From an uncultured Clostridium sp. (GTDB lineage: Bacteria > Bacillota > Clostridia > Lachnospirales > Lachnospiraceae): 36,391 nucleotides of DNA. A program made the translations under genes and the position numbers. Shown here in pieces: positions 25,935-33,556 of the stretch. Position 1 is the stretch's first letter. Every line of letters starts with the position of its first letter. Where the stretch lies: NCBI GenBank assembly GCA_947178475.1, contig CAMWYM010000018.1:1-36391 (forward strand), in the 5' to 3' direction. The notes beneath the pieces were generated by a model. The model was given only the letters and a program-made list of their open reading frames with translations. It had not been told where the DNA came from and did not search any database.

Positions 25935-26906
25935 TTACAGCATTCCATAATTCTGCATTAGCAGATATGCAAAATATATTCCATATCCCACCAGCATAAT
26001 CACTCCCACTGGACGTTTCAATTTCTGGTCCTTCAACACTCCAACCCATAACAGTATTCCTGCTGCAATGGCAACCACGGAATCCAGTATAAAGCTTTCC
26101 GCAAATTGGACCGGAATAATCAGTGCTGTTGTACCTGTCACAAACAATATGTTAAATATGTTACTCCCGACAATATTTCCAATCGCAATATCTGCCTTAC
26201 CCTTTTTAGCCGCAGTGACAGAGGTGACCAATTCTGGCAATGAGGTTCCAAATGCCACAATAGTCAAACCAATCAAGCTTTCACTCATATGGCATTTCTG
26301 TGCAATAATGGTTGCATTGTCAACCGTAAGGTCACTGCCGAAAACAATAGCGGCTGCGCCGATTATCAACATTACAATCTGCAGCCAGAGCGGACGCTTC
26401 TTTTCCTCCTCCTCTTCTGCCTGACTATTTTTCGCCATGATAAAAAGATATGCCAGATAGACGAGAAAGAGTACCCACAGCGCAATACCTTCTCCAAGTA
26501 TAATTTCGCCCCCTGTCCATCCAAACACAAGAAGTACAACGGTTATTGCCAGCATAAATGGAAGCTCATAGCGGATAGTTGACTTTTGTACCGCAATCGC
26601 AGTTATTATAGAAGTAATACCTAAAATGACCAATACATTCATAATATTACTGCCTAGTACATTTCCCACGGTAATCCCTGCGTTTCCGTTTCTTGCAGCA
26701 GTAATACTGACCGCCGCCTCCGGAGCCGAGGTTCCCATCGCCACAATAGTAAGTCCGATCACAAGCTGCGGAATACCAAAACGAGCCGCAATTCCTGCCG
26801 CCCCATCCACAAAACAGTCCGCACCTTTGATTAGCAATACAAAACCAACTACTAATAAAGCTATCGCTATTAAAACATCCATTTTCTTTTCCGCATGCCG
26901 CCACAT
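25935..26906 (-). CDS. CaCA-family Ca2+/Na+ (or H+) antiporter, YrbG type
   Basis: An integral membrane cation exchanger with about ten helices. The two inverted alpha repeats of the family are clear: GTSAPEAAVSITAARNGN and, in the second half, GTSLPELVTSVTAAKKGK. Each is followed by a G-N-x-x-G-S-N-I block (GNVLGSNIMN and GNIVGSNIFN). The conserved glutamates in SAPE and SLPE would bind the ion. An acidic/basic loop (about 167-175, EEEEEKKR) separates the halves. The length is 323 residues from ATG 26906, which has AAGGAG rather close to it; ATG 26882 (residue 9) is also plausible and would remove a non-typical N-terminal extension. It is first in the run leading to the HD-GYP and glycosyltransferase genes. 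Confidence 0.9.
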   Translation of the reverse strand: MWRHAEKKMDVLIAIALLVVGFVLLIKGADCFVDGAAGIAARFGIPQLVIGLTIVAMGTSAPEAAVSITAARNGNAGITVGNVLGSNIMNVLVILGITSIITAIAVQKSTIRYELPFMLAITVVLLVFGWTGGEIILGEGIALWVLFLVYLAYLFIMAKNSQAEEEEEKKRPLWLQIVMLIIGAAAIVFGSDLTVDNATIIAQKCHMSESLIGLTIVAFGTSLPELVTSVTAAKKGKADIAIGNIVGSNIFNILFVTGTTALIIPVQFAESFILDSVVAIAAGILLWVGVLKDQKLKRPVGVIMLVGYGIYFAYLLMQNYGML

Positions 26907-27021
26907 GCTCTCCTTTCCGTTTCCGACTTATCCTAAACTGCTATATATACTATACAGCCACTTATTGGTCTAATATATCCTCTACACTTACTCGTTATTC
27001 TATTCAGCCGGATGCTCTTCT

Positions 27022-27861
27022 TTATTCGCCTGCCGCCGGCTCCGGCACCTGACGAAGCAGAAATCTGCGCTTGTATTTCAATGCTGCATAGTCAGTAATG
27101 CGCTTCAAGCAGGTTAAGTCTGCCGTTCCACCCACCACTCCTACAAACGTCATGCCCTGTACAAACTTGCTATATAAAAGCTCGTGGGAAAGCGCTTTTG
27201 CCGAGTCATCAATCTGCCGTACAATCTTAAGTTCAATGACAAATTCATCCATATCCTTCCCGGTCTCCGGCTGTTTCTCCAACTGGTCATAACGTGTAAT
27301 TAATGCATTCAAATCATTATTTTTGGTTCTGAGCCTGTCACCGCTTTGCAATGCAGTATCAATCAGCTTAAGAATAAACAGCTTCTCCGTTTCTACGGTA
27401 TAAGAGAAACCGTAACTGATAGCTATCTCATATATGCTTTTTAATAAAACAGAGACAAAAACCGGAATATCTGGAAGTCCCATGCCGACAATGCCAAATC
27501 CAATCCCCTCTACTGAGGTAATCATCAGATTCTTGGTCACCGTCCTCCTTGCCTGACGCTCAAACCTCTTTACAGCTCTGCGGTTAAACACTTCTTCGTC
27601 CATCTGGCGCTCATTCTCCTCATATCGGGAAATCTGCCTGTCCTTTTGATAGGTCTTTTCTATCAAGCCCGCACCTTTTTCAAATACTGTTTCAAAGGCC
27701 TTGGTAAAGGCGGTCACCAATGTGTTTTGTAAAGTTTCCGGCACTTTTTTCTCTACCAGACTTACCCATTTGGGTGTCTTATCCATAACATGCTTCACCA
27801 GAAAGGATTCTTCCTTTAACTCCTGTAATCTCCACTCATTTTCCCATGAAAACTGACTCAT
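27022..27861 (-). CDS. EcsC family protein
   Basis: Matches the EcsC family, named after the third gene of the Bacillus ecs locus; the molecular function is not known. Typical are the glycine-rich hydrophobic segment SVEGIGFGIVGMGLPDIPVF and the following helix VLLKSIYEIAISYGFSY. A second hydrophobic block, FVGVVGGTADL, lies near the C terminus. The frame continues to 27915, but GAAGGTG stands before ATG 27861, so 279 residues is the likely form. There is no ecsA or ecsB neighbour. It has its own promoter (27884-27912), divergent from the MerR gene. Confidence 0.85.
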   Translation of the reverse strand: MSQFSWENEWRLQELKEESFLVKHVMDKTPKWVSLVEKKVPETLQNTLVTAFTKAFETVFEKGAGLIEKTYQKDRQISRYEENERQMDEEVFNRRAVKRFERQARRTVTKNLMITSVEGIGFGIVGMGLPDIPVFVSVLLKSIYEIAISYGFSYTVETEKLFILKLIDTALQSGDRLRTKNNDLNALITRYDQLEKQPETGKDMDEFVIELKIVRQIDDSAKALSHELLYSKFVQGMTFVGVVGGTADLTCLKRITDYAALKYKRRFLLRQVPEPAAGE

Positions 27862-27883
27862 CTGCACACCTTCTTTAAAAATA

Positions 27884-27912
27884 ATTATATGAATTTTTTC
27901 CATAATTTGCAA
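27884..27912 (-). promoter_or_regulatory. sigma-A promoter for the EcsC gene
   Basis: On the minus strand TTGCAA (27912-27907), 17-bp spacer, TATAAT (27889-27884). The start falls near 27877, giving a very short leader of about 15 nt that contains the ribosome binding site. Confidence 0.7.
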
Positions 27913-27984
27913 CATATAATAAAGGAATTTTACTTACCAACTTATACACCTTCCTTTAGCTGTCCTTTATGTGCATTTGTTCTA

Positions 27985-28023
27985 TTGACTTTTCACATTT
28001 TGTATACTATACTATAGGGTATA
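27985..28023 (+). promoter_or_regulatory. promoter and possible operator of the MerR gene
   Basis: TTGACT (27985-27990), 17-bp spacer, TATACT (28008-28013). TATAC-TATAGG-GTATA (28008-28023) is an inverted repeat over the -10 and start, and a further TATACT copy follows. An autoregulator could bind here. MerR activators usually use a 19-bp spacer, so this looks like a repressed rather than a classically activated promoter. Confidence 0.55.
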
Positions 28024-28048
28024 CTATTATGGTAGGGTTTTGAAAAAC

Positions 28049-28852
28049 ATGAAGAAAAACAATGATTTTATCACAATTGGTCAACTATCCAAGTTAACAA
28101 ATGTCAACGCAAAGTCTCTTCGTTACTATGAAAAGATTGGGGTACTAATCCCTGCATTTGTTGACCCTGCAAACGATTACCGCTATTATACTTATTCCCA
28201 GATACATCTGGTGTCAATCATTCAATTTTATGTAGAAATGGGGATTCCGTTAATTGAACTGCTGCCCTTTATTGATACCGAAACAGGAACAGTCAACCTG
28301 CGGCATCAAATGCAATACGGAATTGATGCCGCCAGACAGAAGCTGGAATATCTAGAAAATCAGATTGCCCATGCAGAGAGACTGACCAGGGAAATGGAAC
28401 GCTGTGACCATATTATGAAGAGCAAAGGACTTAAAATCTGTAAAACCTCTGTTAAAATCTGCTATGCACTTCCTATACATGGCAGCATTTCCAAACAGCA
28501 GTATTATACGCTGCTACAGCATATGTACAACGACCTGCGCAAAGCAGATATCCGCCACAACGGTGAAACGGGAATTTTAAATTATGCTGATGAAGGAGAA
28601 CGAAAAAGTTATGTATATATTGATACAGATATTGCAGAACAAAGTGTACAAAACAGCCGTTATTTTATTAAAATACCTGCGCAGAAATTTTACTGTGAAC
28701 GAACAGCATTTGAAAACTTGAATTATACATGGCTGGAACAGCGCTTCGGTTATGGAAGAATCCCCTATCTACTGACATTATCCGAGCTGTTGACCAGTGA
28801 ATATGATACAGGAAATACCGCCTTTGAACTGCGGTGGAATGCTGAAGCATAG
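28049..28852 (+). CDS. MerR family transcriptional regulator (BmrR-like layout)
   Basis: Residues 1-70 form a winged helix-turn-helix of the MerR type (FITIGQLSKLTNVNAKSLRYYEKIGVLIPA, then YRYYTYSQIHLVSIIQFYVEMGIPL). A coiled-coil dimer helix follows at about 85-115. The C-terminal half (120-267) has the size of a GyrI/BmrR-like ligand-binding domain, but its ligand cannot be named. I use ATG 28049; TAGGG is 11 nt upstream, and a TTG at 28040 lies too close to it. It is one of only two protein genes on the plus strand. It is divergent from the EcsC gene and convergent with trpA, so the target may be itself, the EcsC gene, or a distant transporter. Confidence 0.88.
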   Translation: MKKNNDFITIGQLSKLTNVNAKSLRYYEKIGVLIPAFVDPANDYRYYTYSQIHLVSIIQFYVEMGIPLIELLPFIDTETGTVNLRHQMQYGIDAARQKLEYLENQIAHAERLTREMERCDHIMKSKGLKICKTSVKICYALPIHGSISKQQYYTLLQHMYNDLRKADIRHNGETGILNYADEGERKSYVYIDTDIAEQSVQNSRYFIKIPAQKFYCERTAFENLNYTWLEQRFGYGRIPYLLTLSELLTSEYDTGNTAFELRWNAEA

Positions 28853-28863
28853 TCTTCCACCGC
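28831..28863 (+). terminator. hairpin between merR-type gene and trpA (probable terminator)
   Basis: GCGGTGGAA and TTCCACCGC are perfect 9-bp arms with an inner TGCT/AGCA stem; the hairpin contains the stop codon of the regulator gene. It is followed by TGTCATTTCC on the plus strand, a weak T-tract. The trp operon ends at 28878 on the other side, so it probably serves both converging units. Confidence 0.55.
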
Positions 28864-28877
28864 TGTCATTTCCTGTT

Positions 28878-29657
28878 CTATTGTGCTCTTACTACGCCCT
28901 CTTTCATCTTCTTTACATATTGGGCGACATGGGGCACGGCATCCCTTCCGTATTGCGCTACCAGTTTAACGATTGCGCTTCCTACAATAGCACCGTCTGA
29001 AAGCCCCGCCATTTTCTGTGCCTGCTCTGGAGTAGAAATTCCAAAACCTACAGCAACCGGTACATCCGTCACATTCTTTACCTGTTTTACCATCGTACCG
29101 ATATCCGTAGTGATCTCTGACCGGACTCCGGTAACTCCCAAAGAAGAAACACAGTAAATAAATCCCTCGGCTTCCCTTGCAATGGTTTCTATGCGATCCT
29201 GCGAAGTCGGCGCAATCATGGAAATCAAGTCAATACCATGCTCACTGCAGCATTCTGCCAACTCAGCCTTTTCCTCAAAGGGAACATCCGGCACAATTAT
29301 ACCGTCAATTCCCACCTCTGCACAGCGTTTCATAAAACGCTCTGTTCCATACACATAGATAGGATTCATATAGGTCATAAAGATTAATGGGATATCTGTT
29401 TCTTTCCGAAGCCTAATCACCATTTCAAACAACTGGTCCGTGGTGGTACCGGCGCTCAGAGCCCGCAGATCTGCCTCCTGAATTACCGGGCCTTCCGCTA
29501 TAGGGTCAGAAAACGGAATACCAATCTCAATAATATCCGCTCCACTTTCTGCCATTGTACGAATTAATTCATAGCTGGTTTCAATATCCGGATCTCCTCC
29601 GGTTATAAACGGAATAAAAACCTTTCCTTTTTTGAATGCGTCTCCTATTCTACTCAT
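28878..29657 (-). CDS. trpA: tryptophan synthase alpha chain
   Basis: TrpA cleaves indole-3-glycerol phosphate to indole inside the alpha2-beta2 complex. The first catalytic residue is E44 in [10 protein letters not shown], matching Salmonella E49. The second, D60 in Salmonella (DPLADG), aligns with E55 here (DPIAEG). Glutamate at this place is, as I recall, common in clostridial TrpA. ITGGDPD and the C-terminal VGFGIS and VGSAIV phosphate-binding blocks are present. The length is 259 residues. The start overlaps the end of trpB by 8 nt, indicating coupled translation. It is the last gene of the trp operon. Confidence 0.96.
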   Translation of the reverse strand: MSRIGDAFKKGKVFIPFITGGDPDIETSYELIRTMAESGADIIEIGIPFSDPIAEGPVIQEADLRALSAGTTTDQLFEMVIRLRKETDIPLIFMTYMNPIYVYGTERFMKRCAEVGIDGIIVPDVPFEEKAELAECCSEHGIDLISMIAPTSQDRIETIAREAEGFIYCVSSLGVTGVRSEITTDIGTMVKQVKNVTDVPVAVGFGISTPEQAQKMAGLSDGAIVGSAIVKLVAQYGRDAVPHVAQYVKKMKEGVVRAQ

Positions 29658-30834
29658 AAATTTCCACCCCCCGATATCTTGCTATTGCAGCCACATCCTT
29701 GTCGCCGCGTCCGGAAACCGTTGCAATAATAATCTGATCCTTATCCATCTTTCCTGCAATCTTCATCACATGGGCAATCGCATGGGCACTCTCAATTGCC
29801 GGAATTATCCCCTCAGTCCTTGACAGATATTCAAACGCTTCAACAGCCTCTTCATCCGTAACCGGAACATAGGATGCCCTCCCTGTCTCATTTAACATAG
29901 CGTGTTCTGGTCCGATACCGGGATAGTCAAGACCTGCAGAAATAGAATACACTGGCGCAATCTGCCCATACTCATTCTGACAGAACAGGGATTTCATTCC
30001 GTGAAAGATTCCCATAGAGCCATTGGCGATGGTTGCTGCATTTTTAGGATTATCCACACCCAGACCTGCCGCCTCACAACCAATCAGTTCAACACCTTCA
30101 TCCTTTATATATTCATAAAAGGACCCCATAGCGTTACTTCCGCCGCCTACACAGGCCACCACCACATCAGGAAGCTTTCCCTCCGCCTCCAAAATCTGCT
30201 GTTTGCTCTCCTTGCTGATGACACTCTGAAAATCCCTGACAATCATCGGAAACGGATGCGGTCCCATAACAGACCCCAGAACATATAACGTGTCTTCCAC
30301 ACGGGAGGTCCATTCTCTCATCGCCTCATTTACCGCATCCTTCAATGTCATGGTTCCCGTCATAACCGGGTGAACCTTTGCTCCCAAAAGCTCCATACGG
30401 AACACATTAAGCGCCTGTCGCTCCGTATCCTCTTTACCCATAAAGATTTCACATTCCATTCCCATAAGAGCTGCAGCCGTAGCCGTGGCAACACCATGCT
30501 GACCGGCCCCCGTCTCGGCAATCACTCTGGTCTTTCCCATTTTTTTCGCCAGCAGAACCTGCCCGAGTACATTATTAATTTTGTGAGAACCGGTATGGTT
30601 TAAGTCCTCTCGCTTTAGATAAATCTTTGCCCCTCCCAGATCCCTTGTCATTTTTTCCGCATAATATAACAACGACGGTCTTCCGGCATAGTTTTTCATT
30701 AAATCATCTAACTCCCTGATAAATTCCGGGTCATTCTTATAATGACTGTATGCCTTCTCCAATTCATGCACTGCGTTCATCAATGTCTCTGGTACATACT
30801 GTCCGCCGTACTGCCCATATCTTCCTGTTTCCAT
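29650..30834 (-). CDS. trpB: tryptophan synthase beta chain
   Basis: TrpB joins indole and serine to give tryptophan with PLP. The PLP lysine is K85 in HTGSHKINN, the general acid/base glutamate is E107 in AETGAGQHG, and the phosphate-binding GGGSNAMG follows. Its 394 residues and the N-terminal [13 protein letters not shown] place it in the common TrpB1 class that pairs with TrpA. A GGGAG site precedes the ATG. Upstream is a 159-bp gap to trpC in which trpF is expected but absent. Confidence 0.97.
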   Translation of the reverse strand: METGRYGQYGGQYVPETLMNAVHELEKAYSHYKNDPEFIRELDDLMKNYAGRPSLLYYAEKMTRDLGGAKIYLKREDLNHTGSHKINNVLGQVLLAKKMGKTRVIAETGAGQHGVATATAAALMGMECEIFMGKEDTERQALNVFRMELLGAKVHPVMTGTMTLKDAVNEAMREWTSRVEDTLYVLGSVMGPHPFPMIVRDFQSVISKESKQQILEAEGKLPDVVVACVGGGSNAMGSFYEYIKDEGVELIGCEAAGLGVDNPKNAATIANGSMGIFHGMKSLFCQNEYGQIAPVYSISAGLDYPGIGPEHAMLNETGRASYVPVTDEEAVEAFEYLSRTEGIIPAIESAHAIAHVMKIAGKMDKDQIIIATVSGRGDKDVAAIARYRGVEIYE

Positions 30835-30858
30835 AGTTACTCCCTTCTATCTTCTATT

Positions 30859-30920
30859 AATGTAGCTCGCTGATGCTCGCGTAGGTCATCAACCCTTGCT
30901 TTGCTCGGGTTGGTGACATA
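30859..30920. repeat. intergenic hairpin repeat, copy B (trpC-trpB gap)
   Basis: Related to copy A at 4804-4857. Shared blocks are CGCTGATGC, GTAGGTCATCAA and TTGGTGACATAT. The inverted repeat has 11-bp arms GTCATCAACCC (30885-30895) and GGGTTGGTGAC (30907-30917), with one G-U pair and an 11-nt loop. Loop and arm bases differ from copy A, but pairing is kept. A second small hairpin, ATCACATT/AATGTGAT (30922-30929 with 30947-30954), follows. This gap holds no gene. Confidence 0.7.
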
Positions 30921-30993
30921 TATCACATTTTGTTGTTCCAAGTTTCAATGTGATGTTTTTCAACATATTCACATTTTTATCGAGTTATTTTCC

Positions 30994-31788
30994 TCACATT
31001 TTCCCTTTCAATTGTGCTAATTTTTGTTTTTTGTCTGCTGCCCGCATTAGAACTTCTCCCACCAAAACTGCATCCGCCTGTTCTTCTTCAAAGGCTATTA
31101 CATCCTCTCTGGTAGTAATCCCACTCTCCGCAACAAAGAGTGTTCCCTCCGGAGCAAACCGGCGCAGCCGAGTACTGTTATGGACATCCACGGTAAAATC
31201 CTTCAGATTACGGTTATTTACGCCAATCACCCTTGCCCCTGCATTTACGGCCAGTCGAATTTCTTCCTCGTCATGAGCCTCAACCAGAGCAGTCAGTCCC
31301 AGTCTGTCACATATCTCTATGCTCTCCTTTATAAATTCCTCATCTAACAGAGCACATATCAACAAAATTGCATCGGCGCCAATAACTTTTGCCTGATAAA
31401 TCTGGTAGGTATCCACCGTAAAATCCTTCCGCAGAATCGGCAGCTTTACTGCCTGACGAATTTCCTCCAAATATCGGTCACATCCCAAAAAGTATTTTGG
31501 CTCCGTCAGCACTGAAAGACAATCCGCTCCGGCATGTTCATACTCCCTTGCAATCTCCACATAGGGAAACTCCTCGGCAATCACGCCTTTTGAAGGAGAT
31601 GCTTTTTTTACCTCACAGATAAAGGATATCTGCTCTCCTTTTAAAGCATTCTCAAAACTAAAATCCGGCAATAGGCGTTCCTTCGCTAATGCCATCTCCC
31701 TCATCTGCTCCGAAGAAATTTTCTTCTTCTCTTCAGCCACCTGAATTCTCTTATCGGCGGCAATTCTTTCTAAAATATCCGCTGCCAT
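30994..31788 (-). CDS. trpC: indole-3-glycerol phosphate synthase
   Basis: TrpC closes the indole ring from carboxyphenylaminodeoxyribulose phosphate. The substrate-binding block FICEVKKASPSKG is typical, with the catalytic lysine of the second block in PILRKDFTVD, and the NNRNLKDF and ESGI blocks near the C terminus. At 264 residues it is the single-function form; there is no fused TrpF domain as in E. coli TrpC-F. It is transcribed after trpD with a 32-nt gap. Confidence 0.97.
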   Translation of the reverse strand: MAADILERIAADKRIQVAEEKKKISSEQMREMALAKERLLPDFSFENALKGEQISFICEVKKASPSKGVIAEEFPYVEIAREYEHAGADCLSVLTEPKYFLGCDRYLEEIRQAVKLPILRKDFTVDTYQIYQAKVIGADAILLICALLDEEFIKESIEICDRLGLTALVEAHDEEEIRLAVNAGARVIGVNNRNLKDFTVDVHNSTRLRRFAPEGTLFVAESGITTREDVIAFEEEQADAVLVGEVLMRAADKKQKLAQLKGKM

Positions 31789-31820
31789 CCTGTATCTCCG
31801 CCTTTCCTGTGTCTGACCCC

Positions 31821-32852
31821 TTAATTTTCATTCTTTCCACGCTGGTTCGTTGCTACAATAAAATCCTCAAGTACCTTAAAGGCCTTTCCGCTGTCAATCA
31901 TATCCTCTGCTATTTTTACCGCATCCTGCATGGTATCTGCCTTCTTTGCAATATAGATACATGCGGCTGCATTCAGTATAACAGCATTCCGTTTTGCGCC
32001 CTTTTCTTCTCCCTTTAATATTGCCCTGGTAATCGCTGCATTTTCCTGCGGATCTCCTCCTACAAGCTCTGTTTTGTCACATTTATCAAACCCAAATTGT
32101 TCTGGTTCTATCGTATAATTCTTAAAATCTCCGCCTCTTATTTCACAAACTGTAGTCGGTGCACACATAGAAATTTCATCCAGACAATCCCTTCCATATA
32201 CCACCATACCATCGGTAACACCTAACTGATTCAAAACCTTTGCCATAGGTTCCACCAGTGCTTCCTCATACACACCCATCAGCTGCATACTGGCATTTGC
32301 GGGATTAGTCAGAGGACCTAAGATATTAAAGATTGTGCGAATACCCAGCTTTCCCCGAACCGGTGCCACATATTTCATTGCCTTATGATAAACCTGTGCA
32401 AACATAAAGCTCATGTTGGTTTCTCTTAAAACCTCAGACATCTTTTCCGGCTCAATCGCAATATCTACACCAAGCGCCTCTAACACATCTGCTGCACCAC
32501 AGTTGCTTGATACGCTGCGGTTACCGTGCTTAGCAATCGGTATTCCTGCTGCCGCTGCCACAAAACCACTGGTGGTCGAGATATTAAAGGAATTTGCACA
32601 GTCACCACCGGTACCCACAATCTCTAATACATCTATTCCCTCATGCTCCAAATGTGTTGCATGATTACGCATTCCTCTGGCACTTGCAGAAATCTCCTCA
32701 ACGGTTTCTCCTTTCATACGCAGTGCCGTCAGATAGGCAGCCGTCTGGATTTCCTGTGCCTCACCACTGAAAATCTCATCCATGCATACCAAGGCTTCAT
32801 CATAGGTCAAATCCTGTCTCTCCACTAATTTTTTTACTGCTTCTGTAATCAT
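31821..32852 (-). CDS. trpD: anthranilate phosphoribosyltransferase
   Basis: TrpD joins anthranilate to phosphoribosyl pyrophosphate. The PRPP-binding glycine loop GTGGDCANSFNISTTS and the following KHGNRSVSSNCGAADVLEALG block are complete. The 343-residue length is normal, with no fused amidotransferase. The start ATG stands 8 nt behind AGGAGGG. The 80-bp gap after trpG contains copy C of the hairpin repeat. Confidence 0.97.
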   Translation of the reverse strand: MITEAVKKLVERQDLTYDEALVCMDEIFSGEAQEIQTAAYLTALRMKGETVEEISASARGMRNHATHLEHEGIDVLEIVGTGGDCANSFNISTTSGFVAAAAGIPIAKHGNRSVSSNCGAADVLEALGVDIAIEPEKMSEVLRETNMSFMFAQVYHKAMKYVAPVRGKLGIRTIFNILGPLTNPANASMQLMGVYEEALVEPMAKVLNQLGVTDGMVVYGRDCLDEISMCAPTTVCEIRGGDFKNYTIEPEQFGFDKCDKTELVGGDPQENAAITRAILKGEEKGAKRNAVILNAAACIYIAKKADTMQDAVKIAEDMIDSGKAFKVLEDFIVATNQRGKNEN

Positions 32853-32896
32853 AACTCATACCCTCCTAGTTTACATAATGTTTTAAAATTTATTTA

Positions 32897-32933
32897 TAAG
32901 AATGCTTGCATAGGTCATCAACTTTCGGTTCGC
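32897..32933. repeat. intergenic hairpin repeat, copy C (partial)
   Basis: Contains the core TAGGTCATCAAC and a preceding TGCTTGCA block comparable to the left part of copies A and B, but the right arm is not recognisable and pairing is lost. It touches the trpG stop codon. It is a decayed or truncated copy. Confidence 0.5.
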
Positions 32934-33556
32934 TAAGTATTCATATTATATAAAAAGTTTTCCAGCATTTCTCTGCCATACTCAGTGAGCACCGACTCCG
33001 GGTGAAATTGAAGTCCATATATGCTTTTCTCCCTATGTCTTATTGCCATTATTTCACCATCTTCGGTTTTTGCTATTACCTTCAGACAGTCCGGAAGAGT
33101 TTTCTCATCTCCTGCCAGTGAATGGTATCGGGCAACCTTTATATTGGGCGGTATCTCCTTAAAAATTGGCTCATCCTCATCAAAATCTATCACACTCTGT
33201 TTTCCATGCATAAGCTGTTTTGCATAGGAAACCTTGCCTCCAAATGCCTCAACAATCGCCTGATGCCCGAGACACACACCAAGAATCTTGACCGGTGCAC
33301 TATAATTCCTTAATAATTCTTCACAAATTCCCGCATTTTCAGGTCTTCCCGGTCCCGGTGATAAAATAATGTATTCCGGTTCCAGCGCCTCGATATCCTC
33401 CAGTGTCATATCATCATTACGGATTACCTTTATCCCGTAATTGCAGTCCTTTCCTTCCTCTGACAATCCCTTGTCATAGCGCTCCTTTTGAATACCGCCA
33501 ATCAACTGTACCAGATTATAAGAAAAGCTGTCGTAATTATCAATAAGCAAAATCAT
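32933..33556 (-). CDS. trpG: anthranilate synthase component II (glutamine amidotransferase)
   Basis: TrpG supplies ammonia from glutamine to TrpE. The class I amidotransferase triad is C95 (GVCLGHQA), H185 and E187 (FHPES). The 207 residues include a hydrophilic insert of roughly 15-20 residues after the first strand (GIQKERYDKGLSEEGKDC), longer than in most TrpG proteins. Its ATG overlaps the trpE stop (ATGA), so translation is coupled. The stop codon lies at the edge of repeat copy C, so the last residues may have been altered by that element. Confidence 0.95.
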   Translation of the reverse strand: MILLIDNYDSFSYNLVQLIGGIQKERYDKGLSEEGKDCNYGIKVIRNDDMTLEDIEALEPEYIILSPGPGRPENAGICEELLRNYSAPVKILGVCLGHQAIVEAFGGKVSYAKQLMHGKQSVIDFDEDEPIFKEIPPNIKVARYHSLAGDEKTLPDCLKVIAKTEDGEIMAIRHREKSIYGLQFHPESVLTEYGREMLENFLYNMNT

